From the NCBI GenBank assembly GCA_900491605.1, contig UESW01004830.1:186001-250000 (forward strand): a stretch of 64,000 bases of DNA. The letters are read 5' to 3'. Made by a program: the position numbers and the translations under genes. This DNA is from Calamus simplicifolius (Eukaryota > Streptophyta > Magnoliopsida > Arecales > Arecaceae). A model generated the notes under the pieces. The model saw nothing but the letters and a program-made list of their open reading frames with translations. It ran no database searches and was not told where the DNA came from. Of the stretch, positions 1 through 10,984 are shown in pieces (position 1 is the first letter of the stretch; every line of letters begins with the position of its first letter).

Positions 1-2843
1 GAGTCTCCGGTAATCTATGCAAACCCTCCAACTGGTCACTGTTCTTGTAGGAACCAACTCATTCTTTTCATTAGGAACTACAGTCATACCACCCTTCTTT
101 GGCACCACTTGAACTGGACTCACCCAAGGGCTATCTGAAATTGGGTATATAATTCCAGCATCCAACAATTTGATAACCTCCTTCTTCACTACCTCCTTCA
201 TATTAGGATTGAGTCTCCTTTGAGGTTGAATTACTGATTTGTGAAGCTCCTCCATAAGAATTTTATGAGTACAAAAAGAGGGATTGATACCCTTAATATC
301 AGCAATCTTCCAAGCTATAGCCCTTTTCCTTCTTCTCAGCACTCTAATCAACTTCTTTTCTTGCAAATCAGTCAACAAAGCTGAGATTATCACCGGTAAC
401 TTAGAATCATCCTCCAAAAATATATACTTCAAATGTGAAGGAAGAGGCTTTAATTCCAGAGTTGGTGCTTCCTCAATAGATGGTTTGGACTTTTTCACTT
501 CCGATCTTTCAATAACTTCAAATCTACATGCTTGTTCATTTGAAACAAATGGTCTCCCTTCCAACAACGCTGCCATCTCTATTGCATCTTCATCACTTTC
601 ATAAATTTCTTCTCCTTGAATGATGCTTCTCTCTAATGGATCTCCTTGAGCATTTTCCTGAAAAGCATCTTCCACAACCCGATCAAGTGTATCAATCATG
701 AAACAAGAATCATCATGTTGTGATGCATGATTTAGTGCATTTGACATATTAAAAACAACTTTTTCATCCCCAGCTTTTAAAATCAATTTCCCTTGTTGAA
801 CATCTATCATGGCTCCACCTGTAGCCAAGAAAGGTCTACCTAATATGATGGGAACTTCAAAATCTTCTTCCATGTCAAGCACTACAAAATCAACTGGAAA
901 AATAAACTTATCCACTTTCACTAAAACATCTTCAATGATTCCCCTTGGATATTTAATGGACCTATCAGCCAATAACAAAGACACTCTAGTAGGTTTTGGC
1001 TCACCTAATCCAAGTTTAGCATAAACTGAATATGGCATTAAGTTTATACTTGCACCCAAGTCACACAAGGCTTTACTGATAGGAAGTTTTCCTATTGTGT
1101 ATGGAATGGTAAAACTACCAGGATCTTTCAATTTTTGAGGAAGTTTGTTTTGCAAAATGGCTGAACATTCCTCATTTAAACAAACAGTAGACACATCCTC
1201 AATTTTCCTTTTGTTTGAAAGAATGTCTTTCAAAAACTTTGCATATGAAGGCATTTGTTGTAATGCATCTATAAATGGAATATTGATATGCAATTGCTTG
1301 AAAAGTTCAAGAAATTTACCAAATTGTTTATCAAGCTTGTGATGCTTGAGCCTATCTGGATAAGGAACTTTTGGCTTGTAAGGTTGAACTTTTTCAGCTT
1401 CTTCCTCTTTGTCCTTCTCTTGAATCTCTTCTTTCTTTTCTTCTTGCACATCATCTTCCTTTTGTTGAACTCCAGTCTTAATTCCTTTTTGACCCACTTC
1501 CTCAAGTTCTTTTCCACTCCTTAAAGTGACAGCTTTGACTTGCTCTTTTGGATTAGTTTCTGTGTTGCTAGGAAAAGTGCCCTTTTGCCTTTCGGTCATC
1601 ATCTTTGCCAATTGCCCAATCTGATTCTCCAAATTCTTCAATGAAGCCTCTTGGTTGTGCATTCTTTGATTCGTGGCTAACATGAATTTAGCCAAAATAT
1701 CTTCCGTAGTTGGCTTCTTCTCACTTTGCTCAAATCCAGGTGGAGGTGGTTTTGGAGCATTTGGCGCACTCCAATTGAAATTGGGATGATTCCTCCATCC
1801 AGGGTTGAAAGTGTTGGAATATGGATTGTGATTCCTTTGAGGCCTTTGAAAGTTTCCAACATAATCCACATGTTCTGGTTGAAATGGATTTCCGGTTTCA
1901 CAATCAATATTCCTATGATCACCACCACAAAAATCACAAATCACATTACTTGTGCTAGTGCCCATATGGTCAATCTTCTTATTCAGCAATTCCATTTGGG
2001 TTGTTAGAGATGCTATCACATCCACATTGTTCACCCCTGAAGCTCTCCTATTAGACCTCTCTGATTGCCATTGGTAGCTATTAGTTGCCATTTCATCAAT
2101 CAAGTTGAAAGCATCAGTTGGCCTCTTGTTACATATGCTACCTCCCGCTGCGGCATCCAAAATGGCTTTAATAGCATTTGTCAACCCATTATAGAATGTG
2201 AACACTTGCATCCAAACTGGCAAACCATGATGAGGAACCTTTCTCAAAAGATCCCTATATCTTTCCCAAGCTTCATTAAGTGACTCTTGATCCATTTGAA
2301 TAAATGTGGTGATGTCATTCCTCAACTTCGCTGTTTTGGAAGGTGGAAAGTACTTGGTGAGAAACTTTTCAACCATCATTGTCCAAGTAGTGATTGAACC
2401 TGGAAGCAATGAATTCAACCAAGCCTTAGCTCGATCCCTCAACGAAAATGGAAAAAGGCGAAGTCTGATTGCATCCTCCGTCACTCCATTGTGCTTGAAA
2501 GTATCACAAATTTGCAAAAAATTTGTCAAATGAGCATGTGGATCCTCACTAGGCAAACCTCCAAATTGGACTGAAGTCTGAATCATTGTGATTATTGCAG
2601 GCTTGATCTCAAAGTTGTTGGCTTGAATAGGAGGTCTAGAAATGCTTGAAGTCAACTCCTCCATATTGGCCTAGCATAATCCATCATAGTCCTTTGTTGA
2701 GGACCTTGCTCTTCCGCCATGATTAGCTTCACAAGTTTCTTTGCTTCCTTTGGTGCTTTATTCCTAAAATGGAAAGTTCTTTCAATCTCCGAATCAAATT
2801 CGAATAAGTCTTCTTTAAGCCCCCGAGTTGGGGTCATAGACAA
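1..2843 (-). pseudogene. Athila gag-pol, partial, one frameshift
   Basis: Read on the minus strand, the frame opened by the ATG at 2664-2662 stays open to the window edge (about 888 codons). It encodes gag (about 2660-1700, including DPHAHLTNFLQICDTFK-like capsid sequence), a CX2C zinc-knuckle-like segment near 1935, a lysine/glutamate-rich linker (about 1550-1380), an aspartic protease with the core LCDLGASINL near 1055, and the beginning of reverse transcriptase (SPWVSPVQVVPKKGG then WRVCIDYRRL) at 130-1. The true gag N-terminus is in another frame (2843-2652, ending DYARPIWRS before a stop). The two frames meet near 2665 with one base too few. Apart from that break the polyprotein looks unusually well preserved. 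I read the frame by eye and did not recheck every codon. Confidence 0.82.
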
Positions 2844-2957
2844 CTCGAAACCTGAAATGAAAATTGCAAAACAATGGAAAAGTAAACTAAAACAATGGAA
2901 AAGTAAATAACGATTAAATTAACAAAACTTTTGTTTTTCCTAATATCACTAAATTAG

Positions 2958-2975
2958 TCCCCGGCAACGGCGCCA
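2958..2975 (-). other. Primer-binding site (tRNA-Asp type)
   Basis: The minus strand reads TGGCGCCGTTGCCGGGGA, beginning with TGG (complement of tRNA CCA). It matches the tRNA-Asp-type site known from Athila elements. It lies six bases inside the LTR end, which fixes both orientation and the LTR boundary. Confidence 0.85.
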
Positions 2976-2981
2976 AAAACT

Positions 2982-4284
2982 TGTTGCTACTAAATCACTA
3001 GCAAGTGCACTAGTCGCTCAAGTAATATAATGATGAATAGAGTATCGTCCCACGAAGACTAATTAATGACTACTAGTATTATACTAAGTTCCATTATCTA
3101 ATCAATCAAAACAATGGAATTATAAAAATTAAATTAAATCCTAAAATTAACTAAAGTTACCAATTGAAATAAGGATTAAAAATGCAATTAACAAAAGCAC
3201 TAGAATATGCACTTCTTCTAGCATATTTAATGTATTATAACATGCTTCATTTCAATTAAAAGATCTCATATCATGCACCGGCGTAATTCCCTATTGCGAT
3301 GAATGGGCTCTCTCGAGTTATCACTCAACTATAATTAAATAATTAATTAATATATCTCTATACTAATTAATCACTTAATTATGCTTTAAGTTCAATGGAA
3401 TTCCCTAATGAAACTTTATCCTCTAAAATCTCATTACCAAATAAATTATAAGGTCATATCTCTATGCCTTACAATCCATTGTCTTAATTGTTTATCCATT
3501 CATATAGCTCTTTCTCAAGTTACATACATGAATTAAAATCAATAAGAGTTGATCAATCTCCCTAAGCATTAAGAACACAATTAAGACATACATGAACATA
3601 AGACTTAATTGAAATGGAAACACATCATATATACGTCAACATACTAGAATCCATACATATTCTAGTGGAGAATGTTTAGTTCCCCATGAAAACAAAGAAA
3701 CTGATTACATAGATGGAAGTATGAAACATTGTTTTCAAAGAAGGAAGGAAATTACAACCAAGATGAACTTTGATCTTCAATCCTACTTCTTGATTCCTTG
3801 ATCCTTTGTTTGTGCTTGTTTCTTGTCACTTTTTCTCCTCCAAAAAATCTCTCCAATTCTTCTCTCCAAAGACCCTTTATATCCCCCTCTTCATGTGTCA
3901 ATTAACCTCCAATAACTTCCCCGAAATGGTTGGTTATTGGAAGTTATTTCAATTTCACCACCAAATATCATGGCTGTGAAATCTGGTGGTGATATCTGCT
4001 GGGAATTTCACCACCAGATTTCATGGCTGTGAAATCAAGTGGTGATATTTAAATGGTAAAAATTTCTACGTAGGATAATTGTTGAGAATTTCACCACCAA
4101 TTATCATGGCAGTGAAATCTGGTGGTGATATTTGCTTTTTTCTCCAATTTGCACTTTGATCCTCCAAATTACAGAATCTTTAATTCTTTCCTGAAATAGC
4201 ACAAAATCAATACCAAGTCCTCAAATTATCAAAATAAAAATAATGAAATAAAGTATAAATTATATGCATAATTTATACTTATCA
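2982..4284 (-). repeat. Athila 5' LTR
   Basis: Bounded by TG (2982) and CA (4284), about 1.3 kb. On the minus strand it begins TGATAAGTATAAATTATG and ends GTAGCAACA directly before the primer-binding site. AT-rich apart from a block of hairpin repeats at 3952-4131. The other LTR is outside the window, so LTR divergence cannot be judged. Confidence 0.8.
3952..4131. repeat. Three hairpin repeats within the Athila LTR
   Basis: Three copies of a roughly 43-bp imperfect inverted repeat start at 3952, 4005 and 4088. Each opens with ATTTCACCACCA, has a centre CATGGC(T/A)GTG, and closes with a complement ending GGTGGTGATAT. A separate small hairpin (AATAACTTCC ... GGAAGTTATT) precedes them at about 3910-3947. 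Confidence 0.75.
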
Positions 4285-4295
4285 ACTTCTCTGCT

Positions 4296-5515
4296 AGGGG
4301 TATGGCGGGCCTTATGCCTCGCTGGTACATGGCTTTAGGTGCCAACGGGGGTCGAGCTTTATGCCTAGCTGGTCTAGGGCTTTAGGTGCCGATGGGGGTC
4401 GGGCTTTATGCCTGGCTGGTCCAGGGCTTTAGCTACCGACGGGGGTCGGGCTTTATGCCTGGCTGGTCCAGGGCTTTAGGTGCCGATGGGGGTCGGGCTT
4501 TATGCCTAGCTGGTCCAGGGCTTTAGGTGCCGACAGGGGTCGGGCTTTATGCCTGGCTGGTGCAGGGCTTTAGGTGCCGACGGGGGTCGAGCTTTATGCC
4601 TGGCTGGTTCAGGGCTTTAGGTGCCGACGGGTGTCGAGCTTTATACCTGGCTGGTGCAGGGCTTTAGGTATCGACGGGGGTCAGGATTTATGCCTGGATG
4701 GTCTAGGGCTTTAGGTGCCGACGGGTGTCGGGCTTTATGCCTGGCTGGTGCTGGGCTTTAGGTGCCGACGGGGGTCGGGCTTTATGCCTGGCTGGTCCAG
4801 GGCTTTAGGTGCCAACAGGTGTCGGGCTTTATGTCTGGCTGGTGCATGGCTTTAGGTGCCGATGGGGGTCGAGCTTTATGCCTGGCTGGTCCAGGGCTTT
4901 AGGTGCCGATGGGTGTCGGGCTTTATGCCTGGCTGGTCCAGGGCTTTAGGTGCCGACGGGGATCGGGCTTTATGCCTGGCTGGTCTAGGGCTTTAGGTGC
5001 CGATGGGGGTCGGGCTTTATGCCTGGTTGGTCCAGGGCTTTAGGTGCCGACGGGGGTCGGGCTTTATGCCTGGCTGGTCCAGGGCTTTAGGTGCCGACGG
5101 GAGTCGAGCTTAATGCCTGGCTGGTCTAGGGCTTTAGGTGCCGACAAGAGTCGGGCTTTATGCCTGGCTGGTCCAGGGCTTTAGGTGCCAATGGGGGTCG
5201 GGCTTTATGCCTGGCTGGTCCAGGGCTTTAGGAGCCGACGAGGGTCGGGCTTTATGCCTGGCTGGTCCAGGGCTTTAGGTGCTGACGGGAATCGGGCTTT
5301 ATGCCTGGCTGGTCCAGGGCTTTAGGAGCCGACGGGTGTCGGGCTTTATGCCTGGCTGGTCCAGGGCTTTAGGTGCCGATAGGAGTCGGGCTTTATGCCT
5401 GGCTGGTCCAGGGCTTTAGGTGCCGACGGGTGTCGGGCTTTATGCCTGGCTGGTCCAGGGCTTTAGGTGCCGACGGGTGTCGGGCTTTATGCCTGGCTGG
5501 TCCAGGGCTTTAGGT
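4296..5515. repeat. 47-bp tandem array, about 26 copies, Tat 3' region
   Basis: A head-to-tail array of a 47-bp unit containing CGGGCTTTATGCCTGGCTGG and CAGGGCTTTAGGTGCCGAC, with single-base variants between copies (GGGGG versus GGTGT, CGAC versus CGAT, TCCAG versus TGCAG). It starts about 10 bp after the pol stop (5524-5526) on the element's sense strand and is cut at the other side by the Athila LTR. There are no spacers or non-repeat interruptions. Tandem arrays in the 3' untranslated region of Tat/Ogre elements are known as a source of satellites. Confidence 0.9.
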
Positions 5516-5523
5516 GAAAGAAC

Positions 5524-6674
5524 TCAGGAGTGATAATACCGACGAAGGTTGTCTGCATTCCACATCCGAGGAAGCAGCTTCCCATCAAGCTTTTCAATCT
5601 TGTAAGCTCCGTGACGGAGTGTCTCGCGATCCGATAGGGTCCTTCCCAATTTTGGGCTAGCTTGCCCCCTTCGCCGGCTTTGAGACTTCAGCCCGTCGAG
5701 GACCAGGTCTCCCAGCAAGAAAGTCTTGGGACGTACGTGGGCGTTGTAGTATCTGGCAGCTCATTGTCGATAGACCGCCATCCGCAACCACGATCGGTCC
5801 CGCACCTCCTCCACCAGGTCAAGGTTGGCCTACAGCCGGTCCGAGTTATCTTTCTCATCATACGACTCCACCTGAGGACTCGGGGAGCCTATCTCCACTG
5901 GGATAACAGCTTCGGACCCGAAAACCAGGCTAAACGAGTCTCTCCGGTAGGGCTCGTGGCGTTGTATGGTAGGCCCACAGCACATTGTGAAGCTCCTCCA
6001 CCCATCGCCCTTTGCAATCATCCAGCCGGGTTCTCAATCCTTGGAGAATGATGCGATTGGTCACTTCGGCTGCGCCATTAGTCTGGGGTGTCCGATGGAA
6101 GTGAACCTCTGGTGGATGCCAAGTTCGGCGCAGAACTCCCGGAAAGGCGCGTTATCAAACTGCGACCATTGTCGGTGACTAAGGTATGGGGTAGCCCGAA
6201 CCGGCATATGATGGACTTCCAAAAGAAGGATCTCACCTTGTTTTCAGTAATTTTAGCAAGGGCTTCGGCTTCAATCCACTTGGTGAAGTGATCAACGGAA
6301 ACCAGGAGGAACTTGCGCTGTCCAAAGGCCGGAGGGAATGGTCCCAAGATATCCATACCCCACTGAGCGAATGGCCAAGGTGCCACCAAATGGGTCAGCT
6401 GAGACGCCGGCTGTCGCTGAATATTGGCATGGCGCTGGCAGCTATCACATTTCTTGACAAGCTCGGCCGCATCTTCCTTCATGGTGAGCCAGTAATATCC
6501 CTGTCGTAAGGCCTTGTAAGCTAGGGCTCTGCCCCCCAGATGACTTCCACAAATGCCTTCGTGGATCTCCCGCAAGATGTAATCTGCTTCAGCTGGCCCT
6601 ACGCACTTGAGGACCGGGTATGAAAATGACCTTCGATAGAGCCTCCGTCCATTATCAGGAACCTTGGAGCCCAC
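5524..6674 (-). pseudogene. Tat integrase, frameshifted
   Basis: The intact N-terminal part (6674-6078) has the HHCC zinc finger (HLGGRALAYKALRQGYYW ... CDSCQRH) and the core with GMDILGPFP and a second catalytic Asp in TDNG. The frame is lost just after TDNG near 6162 (one base short). It continues in other frames (FSLVFGSEAVIPVEIGSPS near 5935-5890; C-terminus GAYKIEKLDGK and WNADNLRRYYHS ending at 5524). Further one-base losses (near 6100) and in-frame TAG and TGA codons near 5828 and 5762 separate the pieces. The final stop immediately precedes the 47-bp array. Confidence 0.85.
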
Positions 6675-7209
6675 CGCTTGAGTAATCTAGCTTCTGCGGG
6701 TCTTCAGGGAGAGTGCTGTCGGTCAAATATCGTACATAGACGTCCATCCAAGAGGGCCCCTGCTCAACTGGCAATGCTTCTTCTGCCACTTCAATGCTTG
6801 GGGCCTGCAGGTGCTCCACATACGTTCTTCCCAGGGTCCCGTCGGCCGAGGTGGCTAGTCGGGACAATGCATCAGCCCTAGCGTTCTCCGCCGGGAATGT
6901 AGCTGACATGAAAGTAGGAGAACCGAGAGGCCTGGACCGCACCTCGCTTAAGTAGCGTGACATGGTTGGGTCTCTGGCCTCATACTCCCCAGCAACCTGC
7001 CCGGAGACAAGCTGGGAATCTGTGAAGGCTCTCAGACGCTCCGCTCCAAGCTCCTTGGCCAGTTTCATCCCCGCCAGCAGGGCTTCATACTCCGCCTGGT
7101 TATTGGTAGCTGAGAACAGGAACCGGAGGGCATACTCTACTACCTCCCCCTCGGGGCTTGCGAGGATAAGTCCAGCTCCGCTTCCTTGAGAGTTAGCCGC
7201 CCCATCCAC
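6655..7209 (-). pseudogene. Second (archaeal-type) RNase H of the Tat element
   Basis: A 184-codon open segment with the RNase H fold signature: DGAANSQGSGAG at the start, the Glu in NNQAEYEALL, and the Asp in FTDSQLV, followed by NARADALSRLA. These match the catalytic D-E-D residues of type I RNase H. It lies between the RT-linked RNase H and integrase, the place where Tat elements carry their additional RNase H. The segment itself has no stop but is out of frame with its neighbours. Confidence 0.82.
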
Positions 7210-7860
7210 ATGTAGGATCCACTCTTCTCCTTCCGCTCCCCCCGCCGGGGTGGCTCCATGCGCACCTCCGGATGCGACTCTTCATGGCCTTCCTCAGTCC
7301 AGGTACACTCGACCAAAAAATTAGCTAATACTTGGGACTTCATGGCAGACCTTGGCCGGATGGACAAATCAAACTCGCTCAGCTTAACGGCCCACTTGGC
7401 TAACCATCCCGAGGTGTCAGGACATAGAATAGTTCGGAGAGGTTGGTCCGTGAGCACCACGATGGGGTGAGCTTGGAAATAGGGTCGGAAGCGCTGTGCG
7501 GAGACCACCAAGGCGAAGATGATCTTCTCAGTTCTGGTGTATCTGGTCTCGGCATCATGAAGCACCTTACTGGTGTAATAGACTGGCCTCTGCATTCCAT
7601 CAGCATCCATACGTACGAGCACAGAGCTGACGGCCTCGGGGGAGGCTGCCAGATACAGAAGAAGCTCCTCCCCGCTCCTTGGCTTAGACAGTAACGGGGG
7701 AGTGGATAGAAATTGCTTCAACTCCTCGAAGGCGTCCTGGCACTCCTTTGTCCATTCGAAGCCGTTGACCTTGCGCAGCGCCTTGAAGAAGGGCAGGCAT
7801 CTCTCGCTGATCTTGACATGAAGCGACTCAGGGCTGCCACCCTCCGGTCAAGCGCTGCAC
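7140..7860 (-). pseudogene. Tat RT connection and first RNase H-like domain
   Basis: Encodes the thumb/connection and the degenerate first RNase H: LLYLAASPEAVSSVLVR, RPVYYTSKVLHDAETRYT and VVLTDQPLRTIL. These are the canonical strings that follow RT in Ty3/gypsy elements. The join to RT is broken near 7850, and the join to the second RNase H near 7200 is also out of frame. Confidence 0.75.
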
Positions 7861-9331
7861 CTCTTTTTTGTTAGCCGGGGCCTCATATCCAGGATGGCCC
7901 GGATCTTGTCAGGATTGGCTTCGATCCCGCGCTGAGTCACCATGAAGCCCAAGAACTTGCCCGCTGCAACCCCGAAGGCACACTTGTGGGGGTTCAGCCT
8001 CATCCGATATTGGCGCAGGTTGCTGAAGGTTTCCGCAAGATCAACGACGTGGTCGGCCGCATGGGCGCTCTTGGTCAACATATCATCCACATACACCTCC
8101 ATGTTGCGCCCAATCTGGCCCTCAAAGACCTTATTCATCAACCTCTGATAAGTTGCCCCGGCATTCTTCAGCCCAAACGACATCACTTTGTAGCAGTAAA
8201 TTCCTTTTTCGGTGACAAAGGAAGTGGCCTCTTCATCAGCTGGGTCCATCCTTATTTGGTTGTACCCCGAAAATGCATCCATGAAGCTAAGGGCTTCGTG
8301 CCCGGACGTAGCATCCACTAGCTGATCGATCCGGGGCAGCGGGAAGCTATCCTTGGGGCACGCCTTGTTGAGATCGGTGAAGTCCACGCACATCCTCCAG
8401 CTCCCACTGGCCTTACGCACCATCACGACATTCGCCAGCCAGTCGGGGTAGTGCACTTCACGGATATGACCGGCCGCCAAGAGCTTTCGCACCTCTTCGT
8501 CCACAGCTTTCTGTCTATCTGAGGCAAAACTTCTCTTCTTTTGTCGAATGGGTCGGCACTCAGGCTTGATGTTGAGCCGATGGGTGATCACCTCCTCAGG
8601 GATGCCCGGCATGTCCGATGCCGACCAGGCGAAGATGTCATCGTTGGCTCGTAGGAAAGCGAGGAGCCGATCACGGGCCTCCTCCGGGAGCGAAGCTCCG
8701 ATGCGGATCGTTCTTGCCGGGTCCTCCCCGAGAGGGAAGGCCAGTAGACGCTCAGCCGGTTCTCCTCTCTGGGGGTCCAACACCTCTGGCGCGGGCGCAG
8801 GCATCACCTCCTGCGGACCTGGAGACATGTGGCAGCAAAGTGGGGGCGGGTTCTGCTCCCCCCACATCTCCCCGACCCCTCCTCTGGCGGGAAACCTCAC
8901 AAGGAGCCTCTTAGTAGAGATGACGGCGTCCAAGAGGTTGAGTCCGGGCCTTCCGAGGATAGCGTTGTAGGCAAGGGGCACCCGACCACTAGGAAGCTCA
9001 TGAGGACCATGCTTTGCGGGGCCATGCCAGCCGTAACAGGAAGGGTGATCTCCCCCTCAACTTGCACGGAGTCTCCTGTGAACCCCATCAAGGGCATGGT
9101 GACAGGTCGGAGCAGGTCAGATGATAAACTCATGCGAACAAAAGCATCGTAATTCAAAACGTTCACCGAGCTCCCGCTATCGACCAAAATTCTTTTTACA
9201 GGGTGTTTGGCTATCGTCATGGACACGACGACACTATCATTATTTTCATTAACTACCCCCTCTAAGTCCCTTTTAGAAAAAGGGATTACAGAGTCTAACT
9301 CCCCTCTCTCTCGGCCTCTTGGGCGGTCCAC
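7848..9331 (-). pseudogene. Tat protease and reverse transcriptase
   Basis: Protease (9331-8897) carries the active-site motif LVDSGSSVNVL. A frame change near 8950 leads into RT (8981-7848), with PDWLANVVMVRKASGSWRMC, DFTDLNKACPKDSFPLPRID, FMDAFSGYNQI, SFGLKNAGATYQRLMN and the catalytic YVDD in MEVYVDDM. The 377-codon RT segment is the longest intact piece of this element and keeps all catalytic aspartates. It ends in a frameshift after LDMRPRLTKK. The GC-rich composition is unlike the surrounding AT-rich host DNA. Confidence 0.88.
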
Positions 9332-9565
9332 CTGCCCCCAAGGAAATCATTGCCACCATCTTCTCAGTTGGAGCATTGTCGATCATCGGCGCGGGGGCGC
9401 TGACGGGCCAGGAACTCCCGGGTTGTTCCTCTGGACAAACTTTCCAGGTGGCCTCATTGGATAAGGTCTTCTATAGCCTTCTTCAGCTGGCGACAGTCGT
9501 CAGTGTCATGGCCGTGATCCCGGTGATAACGACAGTAGAGGTTCTTGTTGCGAGGGATCTTCGGT

Positions 9566-10886
9566 TTATTGGAGGAGGGCGCTGAAGATAAGGCTCCCCT
9601 TCAATCTCGAGCAGGATCTGCGATATCGGGGCGAGCAGTGGGGTGTAGGGTCCATCTCTTGGTGCAGGGGCTCGGGAACGGTTATCTGGCCGGTGAGGAG
9701 GCTCAGGTCTTCTGGGGCGAGCTTCGACAGGTTCAGTCGGCCGTTTCTTGGAGATGCTCCCACTAGCCTCGCGTCGGAGGAGTCGGCCTCGTCAGCCCGA
9801 ATGTATTTCTGGGCCCGGGTCAAGAGCTCGGCGTAGGAGCCGGGCGGCTTCTTGTCAAGGGAGTACGCGAAGCGAGACGGGCGAAGCCCTCGCTTCAAGG
9901 CCAAAGTGGCCACTGAGTCTTCAAGATTGTAAACTTCAGGCAGCCTCCTTGAACCGAGCGACGTAGTCCCGAAGGGACTCGCCACCTTTTGCTGGATGGA
10001 GAAGAGGCTATCGGCTACCCTTGGAATCTTCCTGCAGGCATCAAAGTGGGCCAGGAAGGCCCTCTCCAGCTGACGAAGGAGTCGATACTTCGCGGCGGCA
10101 GGCGGGAATACCAGGCTCGGGCAGCTTTCTTCAAGGTGGCTGGGAAAGCGATGCACATGAGCGAATCGGTTGCCCCCTGGACCTGCATAAGAACCTTGTA
10201 ACTCTCCAGGTGGTCCAGGGGGTCCGTGGTCCCGTCATAAGGGTCCAGCTGAGGAAGACGAAACCGAGTGGAGATAGGCTCCTCCATGATGCGGCGAGAC
10301 AGCGGTGGGCGGCTATCATAGTCCGTCTCTAGAGGGTTGGTAATCCGGTGGCTGAGCTCTTCCAACCGCTGGTTGTACTCATCAAGTCTTCGCTCCGCCC
10401 GGCGGGCTACCCCGCCATCGAAGGACCCTCCCTCGAAGAGTCTGAGGAAGAGGAGAGGCGCGGGGAGGCCGACGGGGACGCTTTGCCTCCTTCTCACGCC
10501 GTCGCTTGGGGGACGCGCTGACGCGGCGAGAGGGTGAGCGGAGCCGCTTGGAGGCCTCGCGGTGGTGAGGCTTAGGTGAAGTGCAGCAAGGGCAGGCTTC
10601 TCGGGCAGGAGACCTCCTCTGAATTGAGTGCTGACTGGGCTGAGGGACTCCTGGCACTGACGGGAAGGGTTCTGGTTGCCGTGCAATCACCGCCTGATGT
10701 TGCAGGCCTTGGACCATTGTGGCCAAGGATTGAACTTGCGCGGCAAGAGCAGCAAACCGATCTTCCTGAAACTGCTGTACCGGTGCTGGTGCAGGTACGT
10801 CAGCTGGAGGGGATGAGGGGCTAGCTGCGGGCTGATCAGCCCTTTGACGCTGCCCCCCAGCGTGACTGACGGTGGCCTCTCATGCA
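9566..10886 (-). pseudogene. Tat gag, frameshifted
   Basis: The N-terminal part is proline/arginine-rich (about 10,830-10,400). It is followed by the gag core: TRFRLPQLDPYDGTTDPLDH, GATDSLMCIAFPATLKKAAR, AWYSRLPPRSIDSF (10,280-10,080), then FLAHFDACRK, SVATLALKRGLRPSRFAYSL and SYAELLTRAQKYIRADE (10,080-9790). The core is typical of plant Ty3/gypsy gag. At least two frame changes (near 10,420 and 10,060) and later breaks before the protease make it non-functional. The exact start codon is uncertain. Confidence 0.8.
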
Positions 10887-10984
10887 CGAGTCGTCACCAT
10901 TGTTTAAGAGCTTGAGGAGAAAGAAGTCAATAACAAGTTCGAGGCTATTCTTCTCTTCAATCCCCCCTTCATGGCGCGCCAATC

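Larger units (their letters stand above)
1..4284 (-). mobile_element. Athila-type Ty3/gypsy LTR retrotransposon, 5' half
   Basis: A minus-strand element whose 5' LTR, primer-binding site, gag, protease and the start of reverse transcriptase are all visible in that order; the rest lies beyond the left edge. The primer site complementary to tRNA-Asp and the protease style (D-L-G-A-S core) are typical of the Athila lineage. The LTR abuts a 47-bp tandem array, so the element appears to have inserted into the 3' region of the neighbouring Tat element. The five bases beyond the LTR (acttc, 4285-4289) would be one copy of the target duplication; the partner is off-window. Confidence 0.85.

Noticed and set aside
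4296..5515. Possible CRISPR-like array
   Set aside because: Repeats are directly adjacent with no unique spacers, and the setting is a plant retrotransposon.
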